NCBI RefSeq assembly: GCF_028765575.1 | Contig: NZ_JARACO010000001.1 | Span: forward strand, 1 to 64,000 | Direction: 5' to 3' | Length of the DNA stretch: 64,000 bases | Source: Aliivibrio sp. S3MY1 | Lineage (GTDB): Bacteria > Pseudomonadota > Gammaproteobacteria > Enterobacterales > Vibrionaceae | Shown: in pieces, positions 39,427 to 48,068 of the stretch | Numbering within the stretch: position 1 is the stretch's first letter | Layout of the letters: the number at the start of each line of letters is the position of its first letter | Program-made: the position numbers and the translations under genes | Notes under the pieces: generated by a model | Database searches by the model: none | What the model saw: the letters and a program-made list of their open reading frames with translations, nothing else | What the model was told of the DNA's origin: nothing

Positions 39427-39435
39427 ATTGGTCAG

Positions 39436-41142
39436 TTACTTATTCATTTCTTTAAATTGGGCTTCAATGATTTCGCCTTCTTGTCGCCAAAGATTAAATT
39501 TATCTCTACGAACTTCTTGCATTTCAATACAATCTTTCAATTCACACATTGATTGCATTAATTCTGATTTTTTAGGAAAAAATGTAACCATGAAATTATC
39601 ACTATCGATAATACTTAACAATTCTTTACGTTGATTTTCAAAATCACCAACCATGTTATCTATTGATTTTATAAACTCTTGTTGTTTTTTGTGCTCACTC
39701 CATGAACTCCACATTTCAAGCGCAACACCAACAAAAAGTAATGCTCCATTAATACCTTTAGCTAAATTAACAGCTCCCCAAGGTTTAAATTTAAGCATTT
39801 TAGCAAGGTCTACTCCCACCAATTTACCAGCACTAACTAAACCATCACGAGCTAATAAGATATTTTTATTATTAATAAAGTTACCTTTTAGTACAAAATT
39901 CACCCCCTGCTTACCCATCAAGGTGACGGTTTCATTATAACTCTTCACTTCGTTAGATATATTAGTTTGTAATTGCTGTATCTCACCAGAAAGCGTACTT
40001 ATTTGGGCATCAAACTCATTTTGAATTCGAGTATTCAATACCACTCCCTCATTACCGATTTCACGCTCAAAGAAACTAGCAAAGGTATTAATGTCACATC
40101 CTTTAACTTGCAAAATTAGATTAGAAAAAATTTTCGAAACAAATTCTCTTAAACCACAGCGAACTTCAACAATTCGAGTGTCGATAAGGTGCATTTGTTT
40201 CTCTAATCTGATGTTAATAGTACGAAGTCTTTCTAATTCCTCGCCTATCTTTTCATCATTCTGAATTGCTATTGGTAACTGGCGGATAAGCACATCTCGA
40301 ATCACACTATTCTGAGCTTCAAGTGCAATAGCCATTTGCCCACCATTAGATTTGATTTTTTCTAATGTCGCTGTTTGTAATTTTTCAATATGAGAAAGCG
40401 CCTTAAATTTCTGGCTGTTATCTAGCCAATATTCAGTTCCCATATCAAAAGGATTTGCAGCCACTGCAACAATTGATAAATTATTTTGCTCTTCTTTATT
40501 TAGATGCAAAATATCATTTAATCTTTCTGCTACATTTTGATGTTTGATATTAAAATTCTGGCGATAGTCCCATTCATCCTCTACATCTGCGACTTCATCA
40601 AACCGACTCAACACAAATACTGTTCTTGATAACAGATTTAAATCACGAAATAACCAATTTAAGTCATCTGAATGACTCGCTTTAATCGGATTAGTTGAAT
40701 TCATGACATATAAAATTAAATGAGCCTCACTCACATATTGCTTTGTAATATCTTTATATTGCTCTATTTGTGCAGAACTTGTATTCAACTTCTCTTTAAA
40801 GCCAAATAAACCTGGAGTGTCAATTAATTCACAATTTTCATCAACATTATAAATTTTTACGGCATCAGAAGATTCTTGATGACTAATATTCATTGTTTCA
40901 GTATCAAGTTTTTCCATCCAGGCAGCGGCAATTGATGTTTTACCTTCAGAAAAGCCTCCAACCAAAGCTATCTTCAACTTTCCAGAATTAATCGTATTTA
41001 GTGCATGGTTTAATTTTTCATGCAAGTTTTCATCAATTCCGGCACCTGCATCTTTGCCTAAATCCAAAAAATTAGTTAACTTATTTAAAATTATTTGAGC
41101 CTTTATCTTATTTGCTTCAAATTCTTGAATTGTATTATTCAT
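39436..41142 (-). CDS. Dynamin-like GTPase, LeoA-like
   Basis: A 568-aa dynamin-superfamily GTPase: G1 GGFSEGKTS (62-70), G3 ELIDTPGLFGF (106-115), and SRFDE (from 179) at the position of the G4 N/TKxD. The second half is helical with coiled coils and a short hydrophobic region near residue 460 (AKGINGALLFVGVALEMW), as expected for membrane-remodelling dynamins. Length and P-loop resemble ETEC LeoA. Paired dynamins of this kind form the Leo/Eleos defence system. The gene begins two bases after the stop of the upstream 725-aa GTPase, so translation is coupled. LeoA identity is from memory. Confidence 0.85.
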   Translation of the reverse strand: MNNTIQEFEANKIKAQIILNKLTNFLDLGKDAGAGIDENLHEKLNHALNTINSGKLKIALVGGFSEGKTSIAAAWMEKLDTETMNISHQESSDAVKIYNVDENCELIDTPGLFGFKEKLNTSSAQIEQYKDITKQYVSEAHLILYVMNSTNPIKASHSDDLNWLFRDLNLLSRTVFVLSRFDEVADVEDEWDYRQNFNIKHQNVAERLNDILHLNKEEQNNLSIVAVAANPFDMGTEYWLDNSQKFKALSHIEKLQTATLEKIKSNGGQMAIALEAQNSVIRDVLIRQLPIAIQNDEKIGEELERLRTINIRLEKQMHLIDTRIVEVRCGLREFVSKIFSNLILQVKGCDINTFASFFEREIGNEGVVLNTRIQNEFDAQISTLSGEIQQLQTNISNEVKSYNETVTLMGKQGVNFVLKGNFINNKNILLARDGLVSAGKLVGVDLAKMLKFKPWGAVNLAKGINGALLFVGVALEMWSSWSEHKKQQEFIKSIDNMVGDFENQRKELLSIIDSDNFMVTFFPKKSELMQSMCELKDCIEMQEVRRDKFNLWRQEGEIIEAQFKEMNK

Positions 41143-41144
41143 AA

Positions 41145-43322
41145 TTATGACTCCAACTGCTTACAAATAGAATGTAATTCTTCTTGAGCTAGCTTTAACT
41201 TTTTATTTACACTTTCAACATGTGCTATAGAAGTCTCCATTGTCGAGTTAATCGACTCAATATTTGCTTCTACATCCTTCATCATTTGACTTAAATTTGA
41301 CTCCACATTCATTTCTATATCATAAGCAACATTTTCGATATTCTCATCCGTAGACTGTCGTTGTTGTGATTGTTTATAAGAACTACTAAAAAAGGAACGT
41401 ACTGCTTTATAAAACTGAAATACTAATGTAGCAGCTGATACAGCAATAACACCCCAACCCACCGGAGTAAAAAACAACAATGCTCCACCACCCACGGCTC
41501 CTAATACACCCCAAACATTTACACCATTATTAAACTTAAAATTTAGTGATAAATCATCTTGGTCCATATTGTTAAATGTCGTCATCACCTCACTTGTCTG
41601 AGCCTCAAAACGTGCAACAACATCTTTAATTTGTTCTTCAAACTTAGTGAGCTCTAGTTTTATTTTATTTGGTATTTCTTCAATTAATTCATTTTGATAT
41701 GTCTCGATATTTTGCTTTAAATAGTCTTGAAACTCATCGTTACTAATATCTCGATTTATATCTTTATACGTTTTTTCACGTACCTTAGAACTAAAATCAT
41801 AAATAAGTTCTTTAGTTTTGTTTCGTAACCTTGAACGCAATAGCTCTACATGTGAATTAAGCTCAGCACTTGTATCGGATAACTCTGAGCGCAATAAACC
41901 CAATAAAGGGCCAAATTTTTCTTTCTGTAAACAAGTCACATCCATAAGCGCCATATCAACAACTTGTTTGGCTTTATTTTGATTTGAACGAACAATCTTA
42001 TTTTTGAAATCATTAACTACGGATTCATTAAACATTTTTGTTAATGCGGTTACATTTGATTTATATAAAATATCTTGTTTATCATATTTAGATAAGAACT
42101 TATCTTGTGCGCTTGCATCTCTAGAGCCGGGAAGAAGGCAAGAAGAAGCAGCTAAAAATGCAGGATAAGCACTTAACCCTATATGTTTTTGATAACTATC
42201 ACCCAAATAATCAATCATTTTAGAATCAAGATCGTCCAGACTCTCTTGCTCACCTTGAGAAATGATCGGTCCCATACCTAATTGAATCGGATTTTGAATA
42301 CGCTTATTATATATAGTCCAAACTTCTGATTGAGCACCTAAATGTTGTTTTATTTTTTCTAACGTTCCTGGATTTTTTCCATCCCCTTTTTGAGGCGCAG
42401 ATGCTTTACCTGTAACATAAAAAACAGCATGAGCCTTATGTACTGCCTGCCAAATAGCATCGCTCACTTTACTCTCTTTTCCTTCTATACCAGGAACATC
42501 AAGTAAATTAAATCTCGCACCACCAACGTCAAAATAATAGTTTTGTGTTTCTAACGTAAAATCTGAACGACCATTACCAATGATTGCCCCATCAGCAAAA
42601 GATTCTGCTGCTTTTGTTTTTTCTTCAATTTCTTTGTTTCTTAATTCAAGACGTTGCAATGCATTACTTAATGTCGACTTTTCATCTATATAGCTTTTAG
42701 ATTGAGTATTTAGATCATTCTCCGCTTCTTTTGTTAATTTATATGAAGTTTGATATTCTTTAAATTCTGGTATTTTCTTAAATAACCAAATCAACCTTTC
42801 AAATAACGTCGCAGACTCTTTTGCTAATTGAACTCTATCCTGTGCTTGTTGAGTTTCAAGCTTTCTATGATTTATAGCTTGAAGTAAAGCACGTTCTTTT
42901 TCACGCCAAGCCATATCAAACTCATCAATACGGTTTTCTCCTTCAAGAATTTCAAGGCGCGTTTTTTCAATACATTCTTTAGTAATTCCTGACTTTAATT
43001 GCCATTTTAAAAATTTGGCTTGCTGCTCTTTTTTCAGTTCTTCTTTTAATAAAATACGCAACGTTTCAATAATGGTCGATTTACCTGCATTTGTTTCTCC
43101 ATAAAATGCAATAGTAAAAGTATCCCACTCTGCATTTTCCTCTAAACAATAAAGCTGCTCAGTTACTTGAGTATGCAGTTTATCTAGAATCTCTCGACCC
43201 GCTTCATTAGCATCTCTGATTGAAGTATCTTTTGTTGTGCTATTTAGTCTTAGTATCAACTCATCAATGATATTCTGTATCTGTTGATACACCTTTTCAG
43301 GTTTATAGCTATTACCCATCAT
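41145..43322 (-). CDS. Dynamin-like GTPase with coiled-coil insertion, LeoBC-like
   Basis: A 725-aa dynamin-superfamily GTPase. G1 GETNAGKST is at residues 75-83 and G3 LLDVPGIEG at 273-281; YNKR (from 338) lies at the G4 position, lacking the usual Asp. About 150 residues of predicted coiled coil (95-245) lie between G1 and the switch region, an unusual insertion. Near residues 600-640 is a hydrophobic hairpin (GALLFFTPVGWGVIAVSAA) that could insert in membrane, followed by coiled coil. It is the first gene of the leftward set; the second dynamin begins two bases after its stop. Pairs of unequal dynamins are typical of Leo/Eleos. Confidence 0.82.
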   Translation of the reverse strand: MMGNSYKPEKVYQQIQNIIDELILRLNSTTKDTSIRDANEAGREILDKLHTQVTEQLYCLEENAEWDTFTIAFYGETNAGKSTIIETLRILLKEELKKEQQAKFLKWQLKSGITKECIEKTRLEILEGENRIDEFDMAWREKERALLQAINHRKLETQQAQDRVQLAKESATLFERLIWLFKKIPEFKEYQTSYKLTKEAENDLNTQSKSYIDEKSTLSNALQRLELRNKEIEEKTKAAESFADGAIIGNGRSDFTLETQNYYFDVGGARFNLLDVPGIEGKESKVSDAIWQAVHKAHAVFYVTGKASAPQKGDGKNPGTLEKIKQHLGAQSEVWTIYNKRIQNPIQLGMGPIISQGEQESLDDLDSKMIDYLGDSYQKHIGLSAYPAFLAASSCLLPGSRDASAQDKFLSKYDKQDILYKSNVTALTKMFNESVVNDFKNKIVRSNQNKAKQVVDMALMDVTCLQKEKFGPLLGLLRSELSDTSAELNSHVELLRSRLRNKTKELIYDFSSKVREKTYKDINRDISNDEFQDYLKQNIETYQNELIEEIPNKIKLELTKFEEQIKDVVARFEAQTSEVMTTFNNMDQDDLSLNFKFNNGVNVWGVLGAVGGGALLFFTPVGWGVIAVSAATLVFQFYKAVRSFFSSSYKQSQQRQSTDENIENVAYDIEMNVESNLSQMMKDVEANIESINSTMETSIAHVESVNKKLKLAQEELHSICKQLES

Positions 43323-44120
43323 TCTTTATTTTCTCATTTTATTAGATTAAATCTTGTCTTTAGCCTAGCCATTTCACAAAGCGAGCCACTATACAACACG
43401 ATAGATTAGTGATAATTATGTTATTAACCTCAACTAAGACACTGGTCACGCTTTATAAAGCTGACCGAGTAAACAATCATCTATTCGGTTAGTTAATAAT
43501 AAAATAATCTCTGGCATTTTTACTTTTATAAGCTTACAAAAAGCCCACTTTTGGTGAGTAGGCATCTTGTTTAAGAGACGGAGAAAATACCAAATAAACT
43601 GAAAGACTAGAGATCCGGTTAATGCCATTCAGGTGAGATTGATGCTTATTGATATAAATCAAACTAAGTACTGATTTGTTTTTAACAAAAAATCTTATTT
43701 CAAAATCAAAAAAAACATAATCATTTGAATTTCATACCTTAAATCATTGTAGAACACTTGAAATTTGACCATTAAAGTAATGTTAATTATAGTCAATAAT
43801 TAATTTAATTAACCAAGTTTTGACATTAGAGTCTTCTATTATGTACTTGAGTAAATTATCTTAATTTTGGGTGTTTTTAAGTGCCTTTTGTATTTATTTT
43901 TACTCTAAAACAAATAAGCCATTAATAACTAGGCTGCGTTTAGAGTTTTAAATCTAAAATAAGAACACCTATCATAAACATTTAAAATACTTATGATTAA
44001 CAGCTGTTTTTTTTGTTTTACTGCACTTGTTTTTTAGTTGATATTAATTTCAGGAATAAAGAGATTGAAATAAACTCTTTTTATTGAACGAGACATACAA
44101 ACTATAAATAAAGTGTATTT
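43323..44120. other. Long AT-rich intergenic region between divergent modules
   Basis: About 800 bp separating the dynamin/ring-nuclease set (leftward) from ibrA (rightward). It is strongly AT-rich and should hold both promoters, though none stands out. A 60-codon minus-strand open frame at 43446-43628 has no recognisable family and a stop just upstream; I do not call it. No repeats, RNA genes or mobile-element ends are evident. Confidence 0.4.
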
Positions 44121-45341
44121 ATGAAAATTAACTTATCTTTTGATGTGGATGTAGCAGCAAGACAACGTATAAATACTATTTTTGATGGCTTCAAACATTT
44201 TTATGTTTCATTTTCTGGAGGGAAAGATTCTGGTGTACTTTTAAATTTGATTATTGATGAATCCAGAAAGAGAAATCGATTACCTGTCGATGTATTGATC
44301 ATAGATTTAGAAGCTCAGTATAAAAATACCATTGAATATATAGAGGAAATGGTCTCAAAAAAAGAAATAAATGCGTTTTGGATTTGTCTTCCTCTTAGTT
44401 TAAGAAACTCAGTTTCACAGTTTCAGCCTAAATGGATATGCTGGAACCCCTCGTTTCAAAATAAATGGTTACGAGATTTTCCAAAAAGTAATTCAGTAAT
44501 AAAAGATATGACTTATTTTCCTTTTTATACATTTGGTATGGAATTTGAAGAATTCGTATTTGAATTTTCTAAATGGTATTCATCAATGAAAAACTCACAA
44601 TGTGCCTGTTTTATTGCCATACGTGCTGATGAATCATTAAATAGATATAGAACAATTAAAAATAAGCATAAGAGTAAATACCTTAATTTTAAATGGACAA
44701 CCAAGGTTGGTGAAAATGTTTATCATGCTTATCCAATATACGATTGGAAAGTGACCGATATTTGGATAGCTAATGGAAAATATCAATATTCGTATAATAA
44801 AATATATGATTTGATGCACAAGGCCGGTGTTTCATTAGCACAGCAACGCTTATGTCAACCTTTTGGTGATGACCAAAGGAAAGGCTTGTGGTTATATCAA
44901 ATACTAGAGTTTGATACATGGCAAAAGCTTGTAGAACGTGTAGAAGGATGCAATTTTGGCGCTAGGTATAGTAAAAGCCAAGGTAGAATTTTAGGCTATT
45001 ATAAATTTGATTTACCAGATGGGTATACTTACAAAACGTATAGTAAATACCTGTTAAAAACCATGCCTCCACATTTAGAAAAACATTATAGAGTAAGAAT
45101 ATTTCAATTTTTATATTGGTGGAGAAAAAATAAAAACAAAACAGGTATTTATTCAATTCCTGATTTTGGTGATAAGAAATTAGAGTCTGCTAAAAAAATC
45201 CCGAGTTGGCGAAGAATATGTAAGGTTTTAATAAAAAATGATTACTGGTGTTATGGGTTATCGTTTGGTCAAAATAAAAGATTAACTAACTTATATATTG
45301 ATACTTATGAAGATTATATTACTGGTAGAGGTTATGTATGA
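44121..45341 (+). CDS. ibrA: IbrA-like PP-loop (PAPS reductase-type) regulator
   Basis: A 406-aa protein of the PAPS-reductase/PP-loop ATPase class, with the loop FSGGKDSGVLLNL at residues 31-43 and a C-terminal DUF3440-type region. The length and partner match IbrA, one of two E. coli proteins found to activate expression of the eib immunoglobulin-binding adhesin genes. The catalytic role is unknown; the PP-loop suggests adenylation chemistry. It overlaps ibrB by four bases (ATGA). The codon usage is much more AT-rich than in the surrounding core genes, a sign of transfer. Confidence 0.85.
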   Translation: MKINLSFDVDVAARQRINTIFDGFKHFYVSFSGGKDSGVLLNLIIDESRKRNRLPVDVLIIDLEAQYKNTIEYIEEMVSKKEINAFWICLPLSLRNSVSQFQPKWICWNPSFQNKWLRDFPKSNSVIKDMTYFPFYTFGMEFEEFVFEFSKWYSSMKNSQCACFIAIRADESLNRYRTIKNKHKSKYLNFKWTTKVGENVYHAYPIYDWKVTDIWIANGKYQYSYNKIYDLMHKAGVSLAQQRLCQPFGDDQRKGLWLYQILEFDTWQKLVERVEGCNFGARYSKSQGRILGYYKFDLPDGYTYKTYSKYLLKTMPPHLEKHYRVRIFQFLYWWRKNKNKTGIYSIPDFGDKKLESAKKIPSWRRICKVLIKNDYWCYGLSFGQNKRLTNLYIDTYEDYITGRGYV

Positions 45342-45964
45342 ATGAACTTGAAGATCTATTGGTTATTTTAAATCAAATTGAAAATATGAAACTATCACAT
45401 TTAAATATTAAAAATCGGGTTGATTTATTTAATCAGTTATCCGATATAGCCTACAGAATTATTGATATTGCACATCCAATTTTAAATGTTAAATTAATAA
45501 GTTCAAGTTCAATTAAAAATAATGATTACAACCCTAATATTATGGCGCCGCCTGAGTATAAGTTATTAAAACAATCAATTAAAAAAGATGGTTTAACCAT
45601 GCCAATAGTTATATCTAAACATGATAATGAACTATATGAAATAATTGATGGTTCGCACAGGGTTAAAATCATAAAGAATAACCTTGATATTAAAAATTCA
45701 TTTCACAGCCATATTCCAACTGTTATTTTAACAAAAAATCATACCGATAGTATGGCGTCATCAGTTAGACATAATATTGCAAGAGGGGTACATCAAGTTG
45801 AGTTAACTTCAAACTTAATAATTAAATTAAAACAGTCATCATGGACTAATGAGAAAATATGTCAGGAATTAGGGATGGAACCTGATGAAGTATTAAGAAT
45901 GCAACAAATCACAGGATTAGCTCATGCATATAAAGATGAAGATTTTTCTTTCGCATGGAGGTAA
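45338..45964 (+). CDS. ibrB: IbrB-like ParB/sulfiredoxin-fold protein
   Basis: A 208-aa protein with a ParB-like nuclease-fold motif (APPEYKLLKQSIKKDGLTMP, EIIDGSHRVKII) and a C-terminal helix-turn-helix-like part (WTNEKICQELGMEPDEVLRM). ParB-like proteins of this size that pair with DUF3440 proteins are IbrB, co-activator with IbrA. Its start overlaps the ibrA stop as ATGA, so the two are made together. The stop is 17 bases before the start of a YadA-like adhesin gene on the same strand. Confidence 0.85.
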   Translation: MNELEDLLVILNQIENMKLSHLNIKNRVDLFNQLSDIAYRIIDIAHPILNVKLISSSSIKNNDYNPNIMAPPEYKLLKQSIKKDGLTMPIVISKHDNELYEIIDGSHRVKIIKNNLDIKNSFHSHIPTVILTKNHTDSMASSVRHNIARGVHQVELTSNLIIKLKQSSWTNEKICQELGMEPDEVLRMQQITGLAHAYKDEDFSFAWR

Positions 45965-45981
45965 AAAATATGGAGATTCAT

Positions 45982-46662
45982 ATGATTAAGAAATTATTAA
46001 TATCTAGCATTTTAATAGCGATATTACCAAAACACGCTATAGCCGCTGATATACCAACAATAAACAAACCGTATAAAAGTAGTGAATCTGGTTTACTGGC
46101 AACTAGAGGTTCTCTTAACGGTGTAGTAGATCGTGTTAATGAAAATTTTACCGTGGTAAGCGATAATTTAGCTGCCGCAGGTAATGCTATCCAAACAAAC
46201 CATGAGGCAATAGTCGCAGCTCATGCGAGTAATGCTGCTGCCTCTGCAAGTTTAGATCATGATATTAATGCCGTAAAAAGTGATTTAAACAAAGTTGGAG
46301 AAGCGATTCAAGCAAACCACGATGCATTAGCGAATAGTTCAGGTTTGATGGATAGCTCATATACTAATGACTAGAATAATATGTTTAAAGATTCTATCAA
46401 CAATCTTCAATCTCAAATTGATAAAAATAGAAAATTATCATCACGAGGTATTGCCGGAGTTGCTGCAATGACAAATATCCCGACATTAACCGATGGCTCA
46501 TTTTCAATTGGCATGGGTTATGGCTATTTTGATGGTCAAGATGCGTATGCTTTGGGTATTTCAAAGTCTTTTGAATCAGGGATTGCTGTAAAAACATCAT
46601 TAGCAACTGCAGGCTCAAAAGATACGACATTTGGTGTCGGTGCAAGCTACCGCTTTAGATAA
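45982..46662 (+). pseudogene. YadA-like trimeric autotransporter adhesin, interrupted by TAG
   Basis: One frame runs from ATG 45982 (GGAG six bases upstream) to 46662 with a single in-frame TAG at 46372-46374. The first part has a signal peptide (LLISSILIAILPKHAIAA) and a short coiled-coil stalk (AIQTNHEAIVAAHASNAAAS). The part after TAG is a YadA membrane anchor: SSRGIAGVAAMTNIPTL, GMGYGYFDGQDAYALGISKS and a C-terminal GVGASYRFR. The passenger is very short compared with full adhesins. It is the third gene of the ibrA-ibrB transcription unit. It is either a pseudogene with one nonsense mutation or an amber-controlled product. Confidence 0.85.
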
Positions 46663-46672
46663 TAATACTCAT

Positions 46673-46696
46673 TTTATTCCAAACTAAAAAAGCACG
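46673..46696 (+). repeat. 24-nt direct repeat flanking mcrBC, left copy
   Basis: This 24-base segment (TTTATTCCAA, then A, then CTAAAAAAGCACG) differs at one base from 49811-49834 in the same orientation. The two copies sit just outside the mcrC stop and mcrB start. Each also forms the left half of a terminator hairpin. Confidence 0.8.
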
Positions 46697-46715
46697 TTGG
46701 ATTGCGTGCTTTTTT
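46686..46715. terminator. Bidirectional terminator, adhesin/mcrC
   Basis: AAAAAGCACG, loop TTGGATTG, CGTGCTTTTT. Placed between the convergent adhesin and mcrC genes; A and T tracts on both sides. Confidence 0.9.
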
Positions 46716-46745
46716 GTGAGTGAAAAATGTATCCGCCTCATAATA

Positions 46746-48062
46746 CTAAAAAGCGAGCGTTTCTGGTTTATGCCATTTACTTTTATCGCTGTTGATCTCA
46801 AATGGCGTGATCCATAATTTATGGCCGTCATCTAAATCAAAAAAAATCGGCAACGCCTGAGTAAAGTTGGCTTGCATTGGATAAATGAGCACCACATCGT
46901 TGCCATGTTGCTCGTCTGCGTTTCTTTTAAGGTATTTCTTCGCATAGGCAAACATTTGATAAACGTCAGATTGAGACAAATTGGCGTTGCTTATTTTACT
47001 ATCAAGCAGCTTCCATTTGGTGTCTAACACTGCCACGTTTCTCTTATCGTGTTTGATTAATAGATCAGGGCGAAGGCTGAACTTCCCTTTCTGTTGATAC
47101 CTTGCCAAATGCTCCCCTGTGGCTTGAGTTTCTAATTGAAGTGTTGGATGCGATTGTGCCAATTCTGCCTTGATGATCTTAGCGACGTAATCTTCAAACA
47201 CCTTCTCCATTGGGAACAAGAGTGAAATCGCATGATGCTCCCCCTTCATGGTTTGTGGTGAGTAGCCATTTAAGATCAACTGACACCATTGCAACGGCAC
47301 ATCATAATGATTCATGCCTCGGCCTGATTTCACCTTCGAAAAATCCGATTTATGATCATGGCTTTTTGGCACTTCATGAAACACAAATGCCAACTCTTGC
47401 GCTAGCTTTTGGTTGGCAGCACTGCGAGCCAGTGATTTCACATTGAGTAACGCAGAGTGAATCAAACGGTTTGCAGGTCTATCAAGCAAGAACTCATCAT
47501 ATTCACAGTAAAATTTGTGTTTATTGATGAAATTATGACGAAGTTGCTTGCCGACATTCAGCTTACCTTTTAAATACGCGAGATTGTCTTCACGGCGTAC
47601 ATAATCACTGCGTAATCCTCGTTTTACCAAGGTGTTTACCGAGTGTAAAAATTGCCCTATAAACACCTCAAGCAATGGCATTTTTTGATGAGTGATGTTG
47701 GCACTGGCGGTTTGAATGTGGGAAAACCCTTTTAACGCCCTAAGCATGGTTAAGAGTGAAGCCCGCGCTTGGTCTTCTCCCTCCTCCTCATTTGTGCTTT
47801 TGCCTATTTTTGGCAACACTTCAATTTGGGTTTTATCGGGTGTGAAAATAACCCCTGCGTAATTTTGTACTTGCAGCACTTCCATGCCATCAAGACTGCG
47901 CAGCTTTAGTAACTTTCGGTCACTCTCATCCCCTAAGCACATACGCTTTAAGTAATCGTAACTGCTTGCTGATACTTTTTGCACACGAGAATGCGCCTCG
48001 GCTCTGTCGTCTTTTGCGACAAAACCAAACTCAAACAAGGTGATTTCTTTTTTCGCTTTCAT
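46746..48062 (-). CDS. mcrC: McrC-like subunit of McrBC restriction system
   Basis: McrC is the nuclease subunit that joins the McrB GTPase ring and cleaves DNA containing modified cytosine. The 438-aa protein has an N-terminal beta-rich DUF2357-like region and a C-terminal PD-(D/E)xK nuclease core: SLRPDLLIKHDKRNVAVLD followed by TKWK, giving the D and DxK residues. It begins six bases after the mcrB stop on the same strand. Longer than E. coli McrC (348 aa), as is common for McrC homologues outside E. coli. Confidence 0.9.
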   Translation of the reverse strand: MKAKKEITLFEFGFVAKDDRAEAHSRVQKVSASSYDYLKRMCLGDESDRKLLKLRSLDGMEVLQVQNYAGVIFTPDKTQIEVLPKIGKSTNEEEGEDQARASLLTMLRALKGFSHIQTASANITHQKMPLLEVFIGQFLHSVNTLVKRGLRSDYVRREDNLAYLKGKLNVGKQLRHNFINKHKFYCEYDEFLLDRPANRLIHSALLNVKSLARSAANQKLAQELAFVFHEVPKSHDHKSDFSKVKSGRGMNHYDVPLQWCQLILNGYSPQTMKGEHHAISLLFPMEKVFEDYVAKIIKAELAQSHPTLQLETQATGEHLARYQQKGKFSLRPDLLIKHDKRNVAVLDTKWKLLDSKISNANLSQSDVYQMFAYAKKYLKRNADEQHGNDVVLIYPMQANFTQALPIFFDLDDGHKLWITPFEINSDKSKWHKPETLAF

Positions 48063-48068
48063 TACGCG

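Noticed and set aside
43446-43628. 60-codon minus-strand open frame in the dynamin/ibrA gap
   Set aside because: No family recognised and a stop codon lies directly upstream; it could be a decayed fragment, but I cannot support that.
38255-46745. CRISPR array or other cas genes near the ring nuclease
   Set aside because: No regularly spaced direct repeats and no Cas10, Cas7 or Csm/Cmr-like proteins are visible in the window.
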